The position numbers were made by a program, and so were the translations under genes. The notes beneath the pieces were generated by a model, which saw only the letters and a program-made list of their open reading frames with translations, searched no databases and was not told the DNA's origin. This document shows, piece after piece, positions 15,107 to 23,318 of a stretch of DNA of 32,977 nt (the first letter of the stretch is position 1; every line of letters begins with the position of its first letter). This DNA is from an uncultured Winogradskyella sp. (GTDB taxonomy: Bacteria > Bacteroidota > Bacteroidia > Flavobacteriales > Flavobacteriaceae), in assembly GCA_913061495.1 (NCBI GenBank), contig CAJXVG010000011.1, positions 1 through 32,977 of the forward strand, given 5' to 3'.

Positions 15107-16063
15107 ATGAAAGTATTAGCAAACGACGGAGTTTCCCAAACGGGAATAGACGCTTTGGAAGCTGCTGGTTATGAGGTAATAACTACTAAAGTAGCCCAAG
15201 AGCAACTTCAAAACTTCATCAATCAAAATAATATCAATGTACTTTTGGTAAGAAGTGCAACCACTGTGCGCAAAGATCTTATTGACAATTGCCCTTGCCT
15301 AAAAGTTATTGGTCGTGGTGGTGTTGGTATGGATAATATTGATGTGGAATATGCACGCTCAAAAGGATTGAAAGTAATAAATACTCCAGCAGCATCATCG
15401 CATTCTGTTGCAGAGTTGGTTTTTAGTCATTTCTTTGGTTTGGCTAGATTTTTACATAACTCTAATAGAGATATGCCTTTAGAAGGTGATTCTAAATTTA
15501 AGAACCTTAAAAAAGCTTATGCAAAAGGCACCGAACTTAGAGGTAAAACGTTGGGTGTTTTAGGTTTTGGTCGTATTGGCCAAGCAACCGCAAAAGTAGC
15601 TTTGGGATTAGGGATGAAAGTTGTTGCCTATGATCCATTTATGGAAAAAGCAGATTTAGAACTAGAGTTTTTTGATGGACAGAAAGTGAAGTTTGAGATA
15701 GAAACCATTTCAAAAGAAGATGTTTTAAAACAGTCCGATTTTATTACACTTCACGTTCCTGCACAAAAGGATTATGTGATAGACACCAAAGATTTTGAAC
15801 AAATGAAGGATGGTGTTATCATAGCCAACGCAGCACGTGGCGGAGTGGTTAACGAAATAGCTTTAGTAAAAGCGATTGAAAGCGGTAAAGTTGCCAGAGC
15901 AGCATTAGACGTGTTTGAAAAGGAACCACAACCAGAGATTCAACTTTTAATGAATCCTGCACTATCATTAACACCACACACAGGTGCAGCAACAAATGAA
16001 GCACAAGATAGAATTGGTACTGAATTAGCCGATCAGATAATTGCTATACTCGGAAAAGTATAG
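15107..16063 (+). CDS. serA: D-3-phosphoglycerate dehydrogenase (2-hydroxyacid dehydrogenase family)
   Basis: A 318-residue D-2-hydroxyacid dehydrogenase. Its place right after serC makes it the enzyme that converts 3-phosphoglycerate to 3-phosphohydroxypyruvate with NAD. The NAD-binding GFGRIG is at 153-158 and the catalytic residues are R244 (NAARGGVVNE), E273 (DVFEKEP) and H291 (TPHTGAATNEA). The protein is short and lacks the C-terminal ACT domain of E. coli SerA, so serine feedback through that domain is not expected. The PGDH assignment comes from gene context, since family motifs alone do not separate it from other 2-hydroxyacid dehydrogenases. Confidence 0.92.
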   Translation: MKVLANDGVSQTGIDALEAAGYEVITTKVAQEQLQNFINQNNINVLLVRSATTVRKDLIDNCPCLKVIGRGGVGMDNIDVEYARSKGLKVINTPAASSHSVAELVFSHFFGLARFLHNSNRDMPLEGDSKFKNLKKAYAKGTELRGKTLGVLGFGRIGQATAKVALGLGMKVVAYDPFMEKADLELEFFDGQKVKFEIETISKEDVLKQSDFITLHVPAQKDYVIDTKDFEQMKDGVIIANAARGGVVNEIALVKAIESGKVARAALDVFEKEPQPEIQLLMNPALSLTPHTGAATNEAQDRIGTELADQIIAILGKV

Positions 16064-16123
16064 CTTTAGGACTTTTGTTGTACCTTGAAAAGGAAATAAT
16101 TTTAACCACAAACTAAACATATT

Positions 16124-16759
16124 ATGTCAGGAATTTTAGATTTATTAAATAGCGACTTAGGAAAAAACATCATCAGCGGTGTTTCGGGCTCAACAGGAAC
16201 AGACCAGAACAAAACAAGCAGTGTCCTTACCATGGCAATGCCAGTACTTATGAAAGCCATGGAACGTAACGCTTCTACTCCAGAAGGAGCTCAAGGTTTA
16301 ATGAATGCCATTAATAACAAGCATGATGGCAGTATATTAGATAATCTTGGAGGCCTTTTTGGTGGTGGAGTTGACGATTCAGTAAAAAATGATGGTGATA
16401 AGATTTTAGGTCACATATTAGGAAGTAAACAACAAGGAGTACAACAAATTCTTGGACAAAAGGCAGGTTTAGACTCTGGTTCTGTTGGTGATATCCTAAA
16501 AGTAGCAGCACCAATACTAATGGGTGTACTTGGTAAGCAAGCCAAACAAAATAATGTTAGCTCACAGAGTGATATCTCTGGTTTATTAGGTGGCTTATTG
16601 GGAGGAAGTTCTTCTTCAAACGAGCAGAGTTTCTTAGAAAAAATACTAGATGCAGATGGTGATGGTAGTGTAGTTGATGATGTTGCAGGTATGATTTTGG
16701 GTGGAAGCAACAAGAAAAAAGGTCTTGGCGGATTGCTTGGAGGTTTATTTGGAAAGTAA
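16124..16759 (+). CDS. DUF937-family protein
   Basis: A 211-residue protein of the DUF937 family. It starts MSGILDLLNSDLGKNIISGV, as is usual for the group, and consists of a helical N-terminal domain followed by two long Gly/Ser/Leu-rich stretches (LGGLFGGG near residue 75, LLGGLLGGSSSSN near 150) and ends with another run, GLGGLLGGLFGK. The repeated GG motifs between helical repeats give the low-complexity look. The acidic EKILDADGDGSVVDDVAGMI near residue 168 resembles a calcium-binding loop (DxDxDG). There is no signal peptide. It lies 60 bp after serA and ends at a strong terminator. The cellular role is not known. Confidence 0.85.
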   Translation: MSGILDLLNSDLGKNIISGVSGSTGTDQNKTSSVLTMAMPVLMKAMERNASTPEGAQGLMNAINNKHDGSILDNLGGLFGGGVDDSVKNDGDKILGHILGSKQQGVQQILGQKAGLDSGSVGDILKVAAPILMGVLGKQAKQNNVSSQSDISGLLGGLLGGSSSSNEQSFLEKILDADGDGSVVDDVAGMILGGSNKKKGLGGLLGGLFGK

Positions 16760-16778
16760 TCCTTTTATAACATAAAGT

Positions 16779-16810
16779 AAAAAAGCAGCTCTTTTGAGCT
16801 GCTTTTTTTT
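16779..16810. terminator. Bidirectional intrinsic terminator
   Basis: AGCAGCTC (16784-16791) and GAGCTGCT (16796-16803) form a perfect 8-bp stem with a TTTT loop, flanked by A6 on the left and T8 on the right. It lies between the convergent DUF937 gene (stop 16759) and the LRR gene (stop 16826) and can serve both. Confidence 0.9.
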
Positions 16811-16825
16811 GCGTTATAATCAGAT

Positions 16826-19800
16826 TTAGTTTTTTATAAACTTTTTGACCGATTTAGTTTCTCCTGATTTGATTTCCAAGAAGTAAATTCCATTCAGTAA
16901 GCTTGAAACATCCAGAATATAATCTGAATTTGAAAGTTTGATATCCTTCAGCAAACGACCATTCATATCAGTTACAGTTAATCTATCAATGATTTGAGGT
17001 GATGTTATTTCCAATTGATCTTTTGCAGGATTTGGAAATAGTTTTACGTTTTGAAAGTCGTATTCGTTAATACTTAATGGAGCAACTATTTCAGTATTTA
17101 CCGAATTAGTTGTAATTGGTGGATTAAAGTCGAAAAAAATGTCTGCTGTTCCATTAATAATATCACCTACCTGAACATCTGATTTTGGCTTAATCTTAAA
17201 AGCAATAAAACCTTGAGATAACTCTTCATCATCAGACTGTGATGCTAAATTAATATCATCATAAATAAAGGCGACCTTATTTTCATTTGTTATCTCAACA
17301 CGATAATCATGACTTGAAGACATTGGTATGAATGTTTTCCAATCTAATTTAGGATCTAAAACATCTTCAATTCTTACGTTAATAGCACTTGCGGTTCCTG
17401 TATTTTGAAACCGAACAATGTAATCTAAATAATTACTAGTCTCATCTTCAGAAATAGTTGCTCCTTGTAAAACGTGTTTATCATTTGGATCGTAAGAATT
17501 AACTACAATTTGTTCTAATGTATAAATATTATCTTCTGGAGTATAGTCTAAATCAGTAGAAATAATTTCGGAAACAAACACCAACACATCATCACTGCTT
17601 ACAGTAGGTGGAGTAAACACATTAAATTCAAGATTTATAGTTCTTGATTCAAAAGGATTAAGTTCTGTAAAATCAAAAATAAGGCTATTTGAGGTTTGAG
17701 ACGCTAAAGTCTCATTCGCTGTTAAAAAGGTAAGCATCGTTTCGTTATACGCTAATGAAACAGAGCCATCTAATTGGGTTGTACCTATATTGCTATACAC
17801 CAATTGGTATCTTGAATTAAATCCTGGCCGAGCAGGACTAATTGGCAATAAAACCACATTAAGGTCATTTACTACTGTATTAGCTTCAATACAAAAATCT
17901 AATATTTCTGTTCCATTAAAATCTGGGAATATAGAACTCTGGGATTGAGGTGATACTGTAAAATAATCTGGAAGTGTAGATTCTAAAGACGTTATATATG
18001 TATTTGCTGACGCATAGTTTACATATTCTCCATTAATACTTGTAAATGTTGCAGTGGTATCTACAGCACTTGCCGATTGTATCATTAGATTCTTAATTCT
18101 AAGATCAGTTGCATCACAGCCATTATTATTAATATCGTACTGTAAGGTACCGGTAATTTGATTTAGACAATCCTCTGTGATATTAACTTCTTGATCTGTA
18201 AATGCCTGAATTCTTGTTGCTAAAAGATTGTTTATATCATCTACACAAGCGGTCTGCAAGTTTGGTAGATTATTAAATGTCATTGAATAAATTTGTTGAA
18301 TATTCTCATTTCCTCCACTCTTAAAATTCACATAGGTTAAATAAGGATTGGGATTTATGGTCGCTATATTTATATTATCACTATTACTTAAATCTAAAGA
18401 TTCTATTTGCGTATCCCAACATTTCAAGGTTCTTATATTATTGTTTCTTAAGTCTAATACCGTAAGTGGATTACCGATAACATGTAATGAGCCTAATTCT
18501 AAGTTATTAGTAACGTCTAATGTGGTTAAATCATTATTATTAACATCTAAATAATACAAAGCTGGTAATCCTGAAACATCTATTGAAACCAAATTATTAC
18601 TTCTTAAATCTACTCCAGTGAGATAAGGGTTAGTCCCTAACGCAACTGCTTCAGCTCCTGCATATTTAGCATCCAAAGACTTTAGTGATGTTACTCCAGA
18701 GACATCAAGGTAATCAATGTTATTATAACCACATTCTAAATCTTCTAAAGCTGCAAAATCTTCAATACCTGTTAAATCAGTAATGTTAGAACTCTCTATA
18801 TTAAGTTCAACAATTGTATTAATTTTTGAAGTTGGAATTTCACCATTAGAAGGTGATGTGTCAAACCCTTGGCTAATTAGCTCTTGTTCAAACTGAGTAT
18901 CTGGTATAAAAGTGACTTGAGAAGCTAAATCACATTCTGCTTCGGTTTCAACAAAGGTAACCGCTCCTCCTCTATACCAATTGCCATAATTAATATCTGA
19001 ATTATCAACAAATACACAATACAGTTCAGGGTTAGATCGAAGCCTAAGCGTTGTTAACAAATTATTGTTTCCGTTTCTTAAATACGCAGTTTGCAGGAAG
19101 TTGTTATCAACCTTCAATGTTGTTAACTGTGTATTGCTTTCTACATCAATTGTCGTGAGATTATTATCATCTAATTCTAAAACAGATAAATTACTGTTTT
19201 GCGACACATCAATAGCTGTCAATTGGTTATCATTTAACAATAGAGACTCTAAGTTTGTTAAAGCTGAAACATCTAATGCTGTTAATTGTGTTAGTCTTAA
19301 ATCCAATGAGGTTAGACCTGTATTATTTGGCCCAAATGTAATATTTGATAGGTTTCCAAAGGCACATTGTAAATCAGTTAGCATGGCATTATTAGAAACA
19401 TCTAAACTTGTGTGTGTACTACTCCCACAATCCAATGTCTCTAAGGCTAAATTATTTGACACATCAAAAGTGGTGTATTGTCCAGAATGTGCAATTATGG
19501 TTTTTAAAGCTGTATTGTTGCTCAAATCTAAATTTGTTATCTGATTAATTGCACAATTTAATATTTCGAGCTGTGGATTATTAGATATGTTTAGTGAAGT
19601 CACTCCCATATTGGTACAATACAATTCTTTAAGATTGGGATTACCCGTAAAATCCAACGTGGTAAAATCATTACTTCCTAAAACAACAATTTCCAAAGCT
19701 GTGTTACTAGAAAAGTCTACTGCAAGCAGATCATTAGAACTCAAATCTACTTCTACCAAAGCTACGTTACTCGATAAATCTATCGTAGTCAACTCGTTGT

Positions 19801-20074
19801 CTTCAGCCTCTAAAATGGTTGCATTGATAAAAAATTCAATACCTGTTAAATCTGAAATTCTACCAGTACTTCCACCACTACCTCTTACTTTAAGTCTTCC
19901 TATTACGGCAGCTGCTTCGGCAATTGAAATTTCGTCATCATTATTTGTGTCGATTGTTGGATTATTTTGACTTACTAATTTCGCTTTGAAATTAGCATCA
20001 GGAAAATTGATATTTTGGCTGAGTGAAAACTGTATGCAAAACAGGCAAAAAAGAATAATAGATAATTGCTTCAT
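16826..20074 (-). CDS. Large leucine-rich-repeat protein with T9SS sorting domain
   Basis: A secreted protein of 1082 residues. I chose the ATG at 20074 because it gives a clear signal peptide (MKQLSIILFCLFCIQFSLSQ) and a TACTTTTG -7 box (20095-20102) just upstream; a longer frame opens at 20200 but would bury the signal peptide and overlap the next gene. Residues of about 60-650 hold two blocks of about 21-residue leucine-rich repeats (pattern L-x-x-L-D-x-S-x-N-x-x-L), each introduced by a linker with the text FPDANFKAKL or FIPDTQFEQELISQ. Next come a beta-sandwich region, a conserved DUF7619-like domain (YDPNDKHVLQG to FDFNPPITTN), then a C-terminal T9SS domain (KLFPNPAKDQLEI, KKFIKN end). 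It is likely a surface adhesin or binding protein. Confidence 0.9.
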   Translation of the reverse strand: MKQLSIILFCLFCIQFSLSQNINFPDANFKAKLVSQNNPTIDTNNDDEISIAEAAAVIGRLKVRGSGGSTGRISDLTGIEFFINATILEAEDNELTTIDLSSNVALVEVDLSSNDLLAVDFSSNTALEIVVLGSNDFTTLDFTGNPNLKELYCTNMGVTSLNISNNPQLEILNCAINQITNLDLSNNTALKTIIAHSGQYTTFDVSNNLALETLDCGSSTHTSLDVSNNAMLTDLQCAFGNLSNITFGPNNTGLTSLDLRLTQLTALDVSALTNLESLLLNDNQLTAIDVSQNSNLSVLELDDNNLTTIDVESNTQLTTLKVDNNFLQTAYLRNGNNNLLTTLRLRSNPELYCVFVDNSDINYGNWYRGGAVTFVETEAECDLASQVTFIPDTQFEQELISQGFDTSPSNGEIPTSKINTIVELNIESSNITDLTGIEDFAALEDLECGYNNIDYLDVSGVTSLKSLDAKYAGAEAVALGTNPYLTGVDLRSNNLVSIDVSGLPALYYLDVNNNDLTTLDVTNNLELGSLHVIGNPLTVLDLRNNNIRTLKCWDTQIESLDLSNSDNINIATINPNPYLTYVNFKSGGNENIQQIYSMTFNNLPNLQTACVDDINNLLATRIQAFTDQEVNITEDCLNQITGTLQYDINNNGCDATDLRIKNLMIQSASAVDTTATFTSINGEYVNYASANTYITSLESTLPDYFTVSPQSQSSIFPDFNGTEILDFCIEANTVVNDLNVVLLPISPARPGFNSRYQLVYSNIGTTQLDGSVSLAYNETMLTFLTANETLASQTSNSLIFDFTELNPFESRTINLEFNVFTPPTVSSDDVLVFVSEIISTDLDYTPEDNIYTLEQIVVNSYDPNDKHVLQGATISEDETSNYLDYIVRFQNTGTASAINVRIEDVLDPKLDWKTFIPMSSSHDYRVEITNENKVAFIYDDINLASQSDDEELSQGFIAFKIKPKSDVQVGDIINGTADIFFDFNPPITTNSVNTEIVAPLSINEYDFQNVKLFPNPAKDQLEITSPQIIDRLTVTDMNGRLLKDIKLSNSDYILDVSSLLNGIYFLEIKSGETKSVKKFIKN

Positions 20075-20094
20075 AGCATTTTGAGGATTTTTGG

Positions 20095-20102
20095 CAAAAG
20101 TA
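20095..20102 (-). promoter_or_regulatory. -7 box for the LRR protein gene
   Basis: TACTTTTG on the minus strand, an exact TAnnTTTG, ending 20 bp upstream of the ATG at 20074. I find no convincing TTTG at the usual distance. It lies in the 43-bp gap after the YheT-type gene and supports the 20074 start. Confidence 0.5.
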
Positions 20103-20117
20103 GTAATTATATTTATG

Positions 20118-21077
20118 CTATTTGTTAAAAACAAAATCCAAAGCCCGTTTCTCATTATAATAATTATTGTTTTTATCGATAAACCCAACATGGCCTCCAT
20201 ATCTTGGCATTTCCAAATAGAGGTTTGGATTTTGTTTTGCTGCTTTTACAGGATAACATTTAACTGATAAAAAGGAATCGTTTAATGCATTAATGATTAA
20301 ACTTGGCACTTTTATATCTGGTAGAAATTGCAAACAACTCGCTTTCTCATAATAGTCTAAAGCGTTTTTAAAACCATGGGCTTTAGAGGTGTATATATCA
20401 TCAAAATCTTTTAAAGTTCTAATAGACTTAAAGTCTGCAACAGATATACTATCAGTAAATTGAGATAATTTAGGCGTTAATTTATTTTTTAAATGTCCTA
20501 AAAATCTAATAGCATAATGCCTGTTTTTTAAACTCAACAATTCATCACAAGATCCTTTTAAATCACATGGTGTAGAAATAGCAATAACAGCTTTTAACTC
20601 CGCTGGCAGTGTTCTGCCTTCACCAACATATTTTAATGCCATATTGGCTCCCAAACTTATACCTTTAATATAGATTTCTGCATATTGATTTTTGGTGAGA
20701 ATATGCTTTACAACTTCATCCAAATCTTCTGTAGCACCAGAATGGTAAGTACGATACAATAAATTAGGCTCACCACTACAGCCTCTAAAATTTACGGCAC
20801 AGGCATCAATTCCGTTTTGGTTAAATAGTTTTGCCGTTCCTGTAATGTAAGGTCGCTGTGCGTTTCCTTCCAAACCATGAAGCAGAATAATAACTTTATT
20901 TGATTTTTCTTCAGTATAACTCCAATCTAAATCCAGAAAATCACCATCGCTTAAAGTGATACGTTCTCTGGTTTGCACTACTCCATTCACTTTTCTGGCG
21001 AGACCAGAAAATACTGTTGAGACAAAGCTCTTTTTTGCCCAAAATGGTGGTTTGTATGTGGATTGGATTATTGGCAT
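20118..21077 (-). CDS. YheT-family alpha/beta hydrolase
   Basis: A 319-residue cytoplasmic hydrolase of the YheT/ABHD1-3-like group. Family features: LLHGLEGNAQRPYI (oxyanion region), VNFRGCSGEPN, the nucleophile S141 in GISLGAN, acid D267 in NALNDSFLS and H296 in YGGHVGFI. Members are presumed esterases or lipases with unknown natural substrates. Length is normal. It lies 43 bp upstream of the LRR gene. A candidate promoter (TTG at 21286-21284, 20 bp, TACTTTTG at 21263-21256) sits at the very end of the CocE gene, so the transcript would carry a leader of about 170 bases that contains the palindromic repeat 21098-21199. Confidence 0.92.
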   Translation of the reverse strand: MPIIQSTYKPPFWAKKSFVSTVFSGLARKVNGVVQTRERITLSDGDFLDLDWSYTEEKSNKVIILLHGLEGNAQRPYITGTAKLFNQNGIDACAVNFRGCSGEPNLLYRTYHSGATEDLDEVVKHILTKNQYAEIYIKGISLGANMALKYVGEGRTLPAELKAVIAISTPCDLKGSCDELLSLKNRHYAIRFLGHLKNKLTPKLSQFTDSISVADFKSIRTLKDFDDIYTSKAHGFKNALDYYEKASCLQFLPDIKVPSLIINALNDSFLSVKCYPVKAAKQNPNLYLEMPRYGGHVGFIDKNNNYYNEKRALDFVFNK

Positions 21078-21097
21078 TTTTTATAGAACATTGTTGA

Positions 21098-21199
21098 TTT
21101 GTCATTTCGACAGAACGAGGAAGGAGTGACGAGAAATCTCTAATCAGAAAAATCGAAAAGGGATGAGATTCCTCTTCGTACCTCATTCGGAATGACAAA
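21098..21199. repeat. Palindromic intergenic repeat, family 1
   Basis: Outer arms TTTGTCATTTCG (21098-21109) and CGGAATGACAAA (21188-21199) pair with one mismatch; inner arms GAGAAATCTC and GAGATTCCTC also pair with one mismatch. The full element folds into a long imperfect hairpin. Elements of this type, with GTCATTTCGA and AGAAATCTC, are common between genes in many Bacteroidetes. It lies in the presumed leader of the YheT-type gene. Confidence 0.75.
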
Positions 21200-21255
21200 G
21201 CACCTAACCTCGTGATACAATTTTTTCATTCCTGAAAATCACTCAAGGTGACGAG

Positions 21256-21286
21256 CAAAAGTATCATTTTAAAATCGTAAACTCAA
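21256..21286 (-). promoter_or_regulatory. Candidate promoter for the YheT-type gene
   Basis: Minus strand TTG (21286-21284), 20 bp, TACTTTTG (21263-21256). The -7 box is an exact match to TAnnTTTG; the -33 part is weak. It overlaps the last codons of the CocE gene (stop at 21264). Confidence 0.4.
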
Positions 21287-23150
21287 TTGAGGAGTCATTA
21301 TAAACCTTATGTGTTTGCGCTTTAAAATCCGATTCTTCAGCTTCAAAAATATTATCGACATATGTCTGTGGATTAGCATCTATGTAAGGGAAAAATGTAC
21401 TCTGTACTTGAACTTGAATCTTATGCCCTTTTTTAAATGTATGAAATACATCCTGCAACTTGAGGTTTACCTTTGTTTTTTGGTTAGGCACAAATGGTTC
21501 TGGTTTTTCCATACTATTCCTAAATCGTCCTCTCAAAACTTCGCTACGGACCATCATATGGTAATTACTGAGTTTTAAGTGGTCTTGAACGTCTTCCGTA
21601 TTTTCAGTATCTGCAGGAAATACATCTATAACCTTAACAATCCAATCGGCTGCTGTTCCTGTGGTTGATACATTTAGCTTTGCTAAAATGTCGCCAGCTA
21701 AAGTGATTTCGTTTTCTAAAACCTCAGTTTCAAAAGTCAACACATCAGATCGTCTTGAGGCAAAACGCTGATCGTCCGTCATAAATTTTCTTGGGGTAAA
21801 TACCACTTTTACATCCTCAGTGTAAGGCACTGGCTTTTTTGGGTTGCTCACAAAATCTGAAGTCGCTATCATTCGGTTAGGCTGTTGCGTTAACCTTTCA
21901 TCTGGTTGCATAAAATAGCTTTGCTTTGTGGTGGTTTGTGGTGGCCAGTTTTCAAAAGATTGCCATTGTTTTGTGCCTGTATTGAACATGTGTGCTTCTG
22001 CCAAACCAGTTTCTTTATTACCATCTCCTTTTAGGAAATGATTAAAAAATTTAGTTTCAATATTTTTTTGAAAATACTCTGAAATACTATCCCCAAAATG
22101 AATATTACCAATAACTTGTCTATCATTTTTTCTAGCCCAATCTCCATGACTCCAAGGTCCAAAAACAATAGTATTATAATTATCACTATTTTTTTCTATG
22201 CTTTTATAGGTGTTGAAAGGCCCATATAAATCTTCAGCATCAAAAAAGCCACCAACTACCATAGTTGCTGGTTTTATATTCTTTAAATGTTGAATTATTC
22301 CTCGGCTTTTCCAAAACTCATCATAAGTTACATGAGTTTTCAGTTGCTCCATAAACACGTTTGTGGAATCGTAGAATTTATTGAGTTTATTCAATGGCAT
22401 ATTATCCACAAAAAATTGATATTGATCTTCTGTACCAATATCCGGAAATTCATACCACACTTCGGTTGTTGGCTTATCTTTCATGTAACCAAATACTGAA
22501 GTCGCCCTCCAATAACTTAATAAATATGCTCCGTTATGAATAAAATCATCAAAAAAGAAATCTCCAATACAAGCTTGGGGAGATACCGCTTTAAGTGCAG
22601 GGTGAGAGTCCAATAAAGAATACGTTGCATAAAACCCTGGATAAGAAATGCCATACGTTCCAACATTTCCGTTGTTGTTTTCAACATTATTTACCAACCA
22701 CTGAATGGTGTCGTAAGTGTCGCTAGCTTCATCGGTTTGATTATCTGTTTTATTTGGAATATAGGCACGCATATTATCGTAAACTCCTTCACTATTCCAA
22801 CGACCACGCACATCTTGATAAACCATTATATTTCCTTCCTCCATCAAGTATTTATTAGGCCCTAATTTTGATTTGAACTCTCCTTCTCCATAAGGCCTAC
22901 AACTGTATGGAGTACGCATCATTAATATTGGGTATTTTTTTGAGGTATCTTTTGGTGAATAAATAGTAGTATGCAATTTAATACCATCTCGCATTGAAAC
23001 CATTACCTCCTTTTTAGTGTAATTATCTTTAGCAAAGGTATTTTCTGCTACAGTTGTTTCAGGTGATTTTACTGCTTGATGCTTTTCTTCTTTACAGCTT
23101 AAAAACGCAATAAATAGGAAAAGTGATAAGAAAATTCTTTTAGAAATCAT
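21264..23150 (-). CDS. CocE/NonD-type (peptidase S15) hydrolase lipoprotein
   Basis: A 628-residue serine hydrolase of the CocE/NonD family, which includes X-Pro dipeptidyl peptidases, cocaine esterase and alpha-amino-acid ester hydrolases. I placed the start at the ATG at 23150 rather than 17 codons upstream because it yields a lipoprotein signal (ISKRIFLSLFLFIAFLSC, Cys19) and a TATCTTTA -7-like box lies just upstream (23174-23181), inside the longer frame. Catalytic residues: S169 in YGISYPG, D304 in GGFFDAEDLYG and H335 in GPWSHGD. A C-terminal jelly-roll (about 400-628, with LKLQDVFHTFKKGHKIQV) is typical. The KEEK after Cys19 resembles the acidic surface-export signal of Bacteroidetes lipoproteins. 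It likely hydrolyses peptides or amino-acid esters outside the cytoplasm. Confidence 0.92.
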   Translation of the reverse strand: MISKRIFLSLFLFIAFLSCKEEKHQAVKSPETTVAENTFAKDNYTKKEVMVSMRDGIKLHTTIYSPKDTSKKYPILMMRTPYSCRPYGEGEFKSKLGPNKYLMEEGNIMVYQDVRGRWNSEGVYDNMRAYIPNKTDNQTDEASDTYDTIQWLVNNVENNNGNVGTYGISYPGFYATYSLLDSHPALKAVSPQACIGDFFFDDFIHNGAYLLSYWRATSVFGYMKDKPTTEVWYEFPDIGTEDQYQFFVDNMPLNKLNKFYDSTNVFMEQLKTHVTYDEFWKSRGIIQHLKNIKPATMVVGGFFDAEDLYGPFNTYKSIEKNSDNYNTIVFGPWSHGDWARKNDRQVIGNIHFGDSISEYFQKNIETKFFNHFLKGDGNKETGLAEAHMFNTGTKQWQSFENWPPQTTTKQSYFMQPDERLTQQPNRMIATSDFVSNPKKPVPYTEDVKVVFTPRKFMTDDQRFASRRSDVLTFETEVLENEITLAGDILAKLNVSTTGTAADWIVKVIDVFPADTENTEDVQDHLKLSNYHMMVRSEVLRGRFRNSMEKPEPFVPNQKTKVNLKLQDVFHTFKKGHKIQVQVQSTFFPYIDANPQTYVDNIFEAEESDFKAQTHKVYNDSSIEFTILK

Positions 23151-23202
23151 ATTGGGTTGGGTTTTGAAAGGTTTAAAGATAGTATTTTGAAAGTAATACA
23201 AC

Positions 23203-23308
23203 GTCAGTTCGAGTAATTTTCAGATTCAAAAAAGATACAAATTGTATCGGGAATCTTTAGAAAACTTCTCGATACACTTCCTCATGCTTCGGAATCACTC
23301 GAAGTGAC
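23203..23308. repeat. Palindromic intergenic repeat, family 2
   Basis: Outer arms GTCAGTTCGAGT (23203-23214) and ACTCGAAGTGAC (23297-23308) pair with one mismatch. Inside, GATACAA-a-TTGTATC (23234-23248) is a small palindrome and TGTATCGGGAA pairs with TTCTCGATACA further right. The motif GTCAGTTCGAG with TTCTCGATAC is a well-known type of intergenic repeat in Flavobacteriia. It separates adenine deaminase from the CocE gene. Confidence 0.75.
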
Positions 23309-23318
23309 TTCATTCTTC

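Noticed and set aside
19065-19970. Two long plus-strand open frames (159 and 127 codons) inside the LRR gene
   Set aside because: They are antisense to the leucine-rich repeats. Repeated codons in the real gene keep the opposite strand free of stops. No start signal or domain is visible.
20075-20200. Upstream extension of the LRR gene by 42 codons
   Set aside because: It would overlap the YheT-type gene, bury the signal peptide and include the promoter box at 20095-20102.
23151-23201. Upstream extension of the CocE gene by 17 codons
   Set aside because: It masks the lipoprotein signal peptide and covers a -7-like box at 23174-23181.
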